From Candidatus Symbiothrix dinenymphae (GTDB lineage Bacteria > Bacteroidota > Bacteroidia > Bacteroidales > Azobacteroidaceae), in NCBI GenBank assembly GCA_001417715.1, contig BBRT01000280.1:20754-84753 (forward strand): 64,000 nt of DNA, in the 5' to 3' direction. Under the pieces are notes generated by a model, which saw only the letters and a program-made list of their open reading frames with translations, was not told the origin of the DNA and did no database searches. How positions within the stretch are numbered: position 1 is the stretch's first letter; each line of letters begins with the position of its first letter. This document shows, one piece after another, positions 59,640-64,000 of the stretch. The translations under genes and the position numbers were made by a program.

Positions 59640-60818
59640 ATGAGAAATATTGGTATTGAAAATGATGAGCGCATTATTGCAGGGCAGTTCATGGACAGTT
59701 TTTACCCCGCGTATGACGGCGTGACGGTGTGTATGGACAACTACGCCAAGTACCTCGCGCTCAAAGACGGCGCGTTTGTCGTTGCCTCCAAGTATAAGGG
59801 CTTTGTGGATACATCGCCATACGATGTGTACCGGCTGAACGGCATACAGATTCCCGGCTTACAGTACAAATTCATATTGCCGAACTTCAATCGCCACACG
59901 ATACGCGACATCAAGCAGCGCGAACTTGATATTTGCCACAGCCATTCGCCGTTTATGGCGGGCAAAATCGCTGTGGATGTGGCGCGTACAAAGGGTATTC
60001 CCATTGTTTCTACCTTCCACACACAGTTCAAAAGCGAGTTTTACAAATACACACACAACAATTTTATCACCAATCAGTTTGTCGATATGGTTATCCGCTA
60101 TTACAACCGTGTGGACGAGGTGTGGGCAGTCAATCAAAACAGCGCGGACGTGCTTGCGGGCTATGGCTACAAGAAAGACATTTTTATCATGCACAACGGC
60201 ACCGATTTGCATTATCCCGATGATGCAGCGAGCAAAATCAAACGCATTAAGGACAAGCATAATTTGACCAACGAGGAGATTTTTCTCTTTGTCGGCAGGC
60301 TGACACTGCTAAAAAACATCGACTTAAGCATCAAAGCCTTGCAACTTTATCGTCACACGGGCAAAAAATTCAAGTTTTTTGTTGTCGGTTACGGAGACGA
60401 TGAGAGCAAACTCAAAAAGATGGTTTCGGATATGAATATGGACGACTGCGTGGTGTTTGTCGGCAAAATCACCGACCGCGATTGGATGACGGGGTATTAT
60501 TTGGCGAGCGACTTGTTTCTGTTTCCATCGGAATATGACAACGACCCGCTTGTCAAAAAAGAAGCCGCCGCTTGCCGCACCCCATCCATTCTTGTGCGCG
60601 GCAGTAATTCCGCCTACGATATATTGGAAAACGAAAACGGCTACCTTATCGACAACACTACCCCTGAAAGCATGTTTGAAAAAATCACATCCGTTATGAG
60701 CAACCGCGCACGACTGCAAGAGGTGAGCCTCAACGCCGAACGCACAATAGCCATGCCGTGGGCGAAAGTTGTGGATAAGGCATACGAGCGATACGGCGAT
60801 GTAATTAAGGCATACTAA
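59640..60818 (+). CDS. GT4-family glycosyltransferase
   Basis: A 392-residue GT-B glycosyltransferase. The N-terminal domain has DSFYPAYDGVTVCMDNYAKYL and the segment HSHSPFMAGKIAVDVA. The C-terminal donor site has FVGRLTLLKNIDLSIKAL and VGYGDDESKL, and ends with the E-x7-E-type stretch FPSEYDNDPLVKKEAAACRTPSILVRGSN. It resembles diacylglycerol or lipid-linked glucosyl/mannosyl transferases. It follows the phosphoesterase by 32 bases and starts after AAAGAAAAATC. The lipid or sugar acceptor is unknown. Confidence 0.9.
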   Translation: MRNIGIENDERIIAGQFMDSFYPAYDGVTVCMDNYAKYLALKDGAFVVASKYKGFVDTSPYDVYRLNGIQIPGLQYKFILPNFNRHTIRDIKQRELDICHSHSPFMAGKIAVDVARTKGIPIVSTFHTQFKSEFYKYTHNNFITNQFVDMVIRYYNRVDEVWAVNQNSADVLAGYGYKKDIFIMHNGTDLHYPDDAASKIKRIKDKHNLTNEEIFLFVGRLTLLKNIDLSIKALQLYRHTGKKFKFFVVGYGDDESKLKKMVSDMNMDDCVVFVGKITDRDWMTGYYLASDLFLFPSEYDNDPLVKKEAAACRTPSILVRGSNSAYDILENENGYLIDNTTPESMFEKITSVMSNRARLQEVSLNAERTIAMPWAKVVDKAYERYGDVIKAY

Positions 60819-60852
60819 ACGGTAAGTGTACGCTTTTGACATATTGGCAACC

Positions 60853-62331
60853 TCAGCCGGAGCGGTCAATGAAATTCAATTTTGCCTCTGACGGCTCTTT
60901 ACAGGCATTCGTCTCTTTGAGATAGTTATTTACCTCATCAAAACTTTCGCCAAAGATGTTGTTGGAGAAGTGCTGAAGTTTATCCATTACGCGAATATAG
61001 GTGTCCGGCTCTTTCCGGTTGGTCATTTTTTTTAGCGACATGAGGTAATCTTCCCGATATACGGTTGGCACAATAATCCGCGACTGCCCGCTTTTGAACA
61101 GTTCGGCATTGCCCATAATCCATGAAATCCTGCCGTTGCCATCGGTGAAAGGGTGAATTTCGGACACCATAAACATGATAAACAGAGCCTTCGCCATCGG
61201 GTCGGTCAATGCGGCATAATAATTAAACCCTTGCCTTAATGTGCCTTCCACCAGCGTGTGTTCCACAAATTCTGTGCTCCCTGCCCGATTGTTTCGGTTT
61301 TTGAACATGCCGGCATTCACCTCCTCCGCCCGTTCCAACATCATCGTTAAATGTCTGTTTTTGAGCAGTTTAATCAACTCATCTGCCGTTGACGGGGTGG
61401 TTGTCATTTCTTGACGGTTCGACAGGATGTGGAACGTTCCCAAAATGTCGTGCGAATCTTTGACCCGTTTGGAGACTGCAATACCGGTTTCGACAATGTG
61501 CCGGGCATCGTCTATCGTGAATTTTGTGCCCTCAATGTAGTTGGAGAAATAAGCTTCAAAGAAAGAAAACAACAGAAATGACTCTTCGGAATCGTTTTTG
61601 TCCGGGCGTTCGGGAAAATAGTAATCCTTCAATTTGTCGTAGAGAATTTCAAACAATTCCACCCGTTGGGCATCAAAAGGCATCCCGGTGGCTCGCGCTT
61701 TGGCAGACGCGGAACTCAGCACTGCGCTATTGTGGGTGCTCAATAAGGCTGAAATGAGGGCGTTTAGCTTCTCAAATTCGGGTGCAAAGTCTAATTGCTC
61801 TGCGACTGTTTTGGCTTTATCTCGAAATTTGTTGATGCCTGCCTCGCCCTCTCTGATAATGATTTTTTCTAATTTATCCTCAATAAATTCGACGGGAAAC
61901 GCCTTCGATTCGCCGCCTTTTTTTCTGGTAGTTTGCATGTTTTCCAGCATCCAACGCCACTCGGAGGAAACGTAAATGCCATCCAAGTTCACATCGCTAT
62001 CCAAAGCCGGCTTCCCGGCCATCACATTGAGCGTAAAGCCTTTCAAATCAGTAATTCTCTTGGTGTAATTGCTTGTAACAAAGAAATTTCCCGTTTCCGT
62101 AGGGCGCAATTCGGAAGCACTCCGATGACTGATGACCGCATTCGGAAAACGCCATTTGAGAATTTCAAAAAAATGCCGCTTAATAATACGCTCCACCGCA
62201 TCCCGCAAATTAGGAGAATAGATGCGGGGGGCGATTTGCCTTATTTTGCCGGACTTTTCGGCATTGCCAATCTCCCTCGAAACTTCAGGGTCGGAAGATG
62301 CAAAAATAATTTCCTTATTAAAATCTATCAT
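60853..62331 (-). CDS. Fic-family protein with AbiEi-like N-terminal domain
   Basis: A 492-residue Fic (AMPylase-type) protein. The active-site motif is HPFTDGNGRISW near residue 392 (HxFxD/EGNGR). The N-terminal self-inhibitory motif SxxxEG is present as SNYIEG near 262, so it is a class II Fic with built-in brake. Residues 1-115 (GKIRQIAPRIYSPNL; FPNAVISHRSASELRPT; RITDLKGFTLN) resemble the AbiEi-type antitoxin DNA-binding region. This suggests a fused toxin with its own regulator. The promoter (minus-strand TACTTTTG, 62376-62369) is embedded in the phased repeats at 62343-62497. Confidence 0.85.
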   Translation of the reverse strand: MIDFNKEIIFASSDPEVSREIGNAEKSGKIRQIAPRIYSPNLRDAVERIIKRHFFEILKWRFPNAVISHRSASELRPTETGNFFVTSNYTKRITDLKGFTLNVMAGKPALDSDVNLDGIYVSSEWRWMLENMQTTRKKGGESKAFPVEFIEDKLEKIIIREGEAGINKFRDKAKTVAEQLDFAPEFEKLNALISALLSTHNSAVLSSASAKARATGMPFDAQRVELFEILYDKLKDYYFPERPDKNDSEESFLLFSFFEAYFSNYIEGTKFTIDDARHIVETGIAVSKRVKDSHDILGTFHILSNRQEMTTTPSTADELIKLLKNRHLTMMLERAEEVNAGMFKNRNNRAGSTEFVEHTLVEGTLRQGFNYYAALTDPMAKALFIMFMVSEIHPFTDGNGRISWIMGNAELFKSGQSRIIVPTVYREDYLMSLKKMTNRKEPDTYIRVMDKLQHFSNNIFGESFDEVNNYLKETNACKEPSEAKLNFIDRSG

Positions 62332-62342
62332 TTACAAATTTT

Positions 62343-62497
62343 GTCGATTATAAATCCTTTTTCGGGCACAAAAGTACAAATTTTTTCCATTATAAACCTC
62401 ATTTTGGTAAATTTTGTCGATTATAAATTCGATTTGAGTGCAAATGTGCGAAATTTGTCGATTATAGACCTCGTTTGGGCGAATTTTGTCGATTATA
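62343..62497. promoter_or_regulatory. Phased TCGATTATA repeats around the fic promoter
   Basis: GTCGATTATA recurs at 62343, 62416, 62457 and 62488, plus a weaker copy (TTTCCATTATA) at about 62385. Spacings are 42, 31, 41 and 31 bases, near four and three helical turns. The fic -7 box (62376-62369, minus) lies between the first and the weak copy. The last repeat overlaps the stop codon of the neighbouring beta-helix fragment. Confidence 0.65.
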
Positions 62498-63008
62498 ACG
62501 CAGCTTTTGTTGAAATATCTGAACTTAAAACCGTTACATTACCGGATACCGGCTGTTTATATGCCGCGCTGTTTACCTTGCTGTTCTTTATTTCAAGCGT
62601 TGCCGGGCGGTTATATGAGGCGATTCTGACCGATGCACCCGGAACGAAGCGGATGTTTTCCAATGTTATTTGAGCGGAAGGGTAATTTAAGCCGCTTTCG
62701 CTTTCGGTATTCTCTAATTGAATATCTCCGCGTGACCATTCAGAATTGATAAATTTAAGGTTGTCCACAGGGGTCACTGCACTCAGCAACGGATTCACGT
62801 TTGCCTCAATATGGATATTTTCAAACGTCAAATTACTCTGTACGGGAGCCTCTGAGTTAGGGTAATAACTTCTTGACCAGTTGTCGTGGTCAAAATGGAT
62901 ACGGAATGCTGTTTGTCTTTCTTTTTGCAGATAGATATCTTTAAAATGGATATTTCGGCATCCTCCGATTTTAAATAATTCCCAAATACCGGAAACGTTT
63001 ATATATGA
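62493..63008 (-). pseudogene. Fragment of a beta-helix (polysaccharide-lyase-like) protein
   Basis: An open frame of 172 codons without ATG reads GIWELFKIGGCRNIHFKDIYL, then LTFENIHIEANVNPLLSAVTPVDNLKFINSEW, in the repetitive strand style of right-handed parallel beta-helix proteins such as pectate-lyase-like enzymes. It begins inside the end of the SGNH gene in a different frame, and a stop at 63011-63009 closes it upstream. It is most likely the C-terminal remnant of a larger gene, joined to the SGNH gene by deletion. Initiation at the TTG 62831 is possible but unlikely. Confidence 0.5.
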
Positions 63009-63936
63009 GTTTACCTATTGATTCATAGCCTTTTGCATTGAAATGTACATGGTCGCTAAGCAGTGATGGCGGCACTTTTCCTTCGCTCATTGCCTCTGTA
63101 TCTGCCTGTGTTGGAATCATATCAGCATCCTGTAATCCGCTTGTAGCCAAGTATTCGCGTAAATTGATGTAATGCGCCCCAAATTCTTCGGTCATGAGTG
63201 TTTCCAGGTCTGCTCTTTCGGCTGCCGTTCCCGATGTCAGTCCTAATATGACGAACTTTTGACAAAGGCTGAAATCAATCACGGCATTGTATTGGGCAAC
63301 TAAATCGGCATTCGTGGCATAGCTTCCATTTTGTCCGATGAAGAACACATTGGCAAATTGACTTCGATATTGCCGCATAGATGAGGTAAATACAATTGAT
63401 TTCTCATGCAAAGTAACCGGTGCATGTCCGGCGATGACCCGTTGGAGAGTATATCTGCCTGCGGCATCATCCCATGCGCTTCCTGTCCAACGGAGAGTGC
63501 ACTCAATTTCATCTATCACACAATAGTTGACAGATGCTTCTCCACCTTGCAGCAGTGGACCGACCGGACGGCCGTTCCAAGAACTAACGAATGAATGGTC
63601 TCTATCCCCGATAATCACGGCGGAATTATCGGCAGGAAGTTCAACCGAACGAGCCAATTGCATCGGGATTCCGCCTTGTCGCCCAGCAACCGTCAACGAA
63701 CCTTCGCCGCCAACGCCACAGTTGATAACCTGAAAATCCACTCCGAACAGGGACTGCAATACATTGGGGTATGTTGTTCCGTCACCACCTGCGCCTGCGG
63801 TGAGGCTATCGCCCCATGTACAAACAATCAGTTTTGGTTTGCTTTCACCCGAAGTATCATCTCCTTGGCAGGCTACAAACACTAAACTTAGTGCGTAATA
63901 CAAGAAAACACAAACTGTTTTTTTTATAAAATTCAT
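62971..63936 (-). CDS. SGNH/GDSL hydrolase lipoprotein
   Basis: A 321-residue lipoprotein (signal LYYALSLVFVAC, Cys23) with an SGNH-hydrolase core. Block I is CTWGDSLTAGAGGDGTTYPNVLQ with the nucleophile Ser. A Gly in NCGVGGEGS (block II), an Asn-containing FFIGQNGSYATN (block III), and the Asp/His pair in LLSDHVHFNAKGYESIG (block V) complete the site. Such enzymes are esterases, often of acylated polysaccharides. The promoter -7 box is at 63977-63970 (TAACTTTG, minus strand). It overlaps a beta-helix fragment, hinting at a former polysaccharide-processing locus. Confidence 0.87.
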   Translation of the reverse strand: MNFIKKTVCVFLYYALSLVFVACQGDDTSGESKPKLIVCTWGDSLTAGAGGDGTTYPNVLQSLFGVDFQVINCGVGGEGSLTVAGRQGGIPMQLARSVELPADNSAVIIGDRDHSFVSSWNGRPVGPLLQGGEASVNYCVIDEIECTLRWTGSAWDDAAGRYTLQRVIAGHAPVTLHEKSIVFTSSMRQYRSQFANVFFIGQNGSYATNADLVAQYNAVIDFSLCQKFVILGLTSGTAAERADLETLMTEEFGAHYINLREYLATSGLQDADMIPTQADTEAMSEGKVPPSLLSDHVHFNAKGYESIGKLIYKRFRYLGII

Positions 63937-63969
63937 ATTGTTTTATCACTTCACACAAATTTTCGACCG

Positions 63970-63977
63970 CAAAGTTA
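63970..63977 (-). promoter_or_regulatory. Promoter of the SGNH hydrolase gene
   Basis: The -7 box TAACTTTG, read on the minus strand, lies about 34 bases before the ATG at 63936. Confidence 0.6.
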
Positions 63978-64000
63978 GCAAATTTTTCCATCCGTATATG

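Overview
The window comes from a Bacteroidota genome, most likely order Bacteroidales. Many genes are preceded by the phylum-specific -7 promoter box TAnnTTTG, and the gene set matches: NusA and InfB of Bacteroidetes type, DUF4290 and DUF4296 proteins, M13 peptidase lipoprotein, a tmRNA with tag GENTYAMAA, and many short-lipobox lipoproteins. No species call is possible from sequence alone.

Positions 1-25.8 kb are the right-hand part of a tailed prophage. It has an early module (SNF2-like helicase, CxxCxxCC protein, IbrA-like PP-loop protein, IbrB-like ParB protein, two HTH proteins) with two promoter/operator sites of the same geometry. A terminator and a late promoter follow, then a structural run on the plus strand: portal-like protein, head-tail connector candidates, two long fibre-like proteins, a lysis cassette (holin candidate, M15 endolysin, single-protein spanin candidate, PI-PLC-like enzyme), a 1295-residue tape measure and a tail protein. 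A convergent tyrosine integrase lies beside the 3' end of ssrA, the probable attachment site. Neither terminase nor major capsid was recognised, and the left prophage end is outside the window.

From 25.8 to 38.4 kb lie ssrA, two PAP2-family genes (one with a C12 tract near its start), pyk, an O-methyltransferase, an M13 peptidase, tRNA-Gln(CTG), an hdrCBA cluster for a heterodisulfide-reductase-like complex, and a copper P-type ATPase.

From 38.4 to 45.9 kb is a repeat-rich, decaying stretch. It holds envelope proteins, a MITE-like element that truncates a DUF4160 gene, a TetR regulator with two matching operators, a broken AAA/DUF4143 ATPase behind three palindromes spaced exactly 32 bp, and a NUDIX remnant. 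From 45.3 to 55 kb are DUF4296, metG (without its C-terminal tRNA-binding domain), nusA-infB, a second MITE copy and a CPA2 antiporter. The rest carries corA, a methyltransferase, a structured RNA candidate, mlaE, a metallophosphoesterase, a GT4 glycosyltransferase, a Fic protein with an AbiEi-like N-terminus behind helically phased repeats, and an SGNH hydrolase lipoprotein.

The most promising new item is a pair of homologous structured RNA candidates, at 57135-57285 (+) and 39857-40012 (-). At least four helices are kept by compensatory changes around conserved unpaired segments, and both end in a U-tract. Other notable items are the MITE family, a 19-27 bp palindrome found inside three coding regions, and the phased operator arrays.
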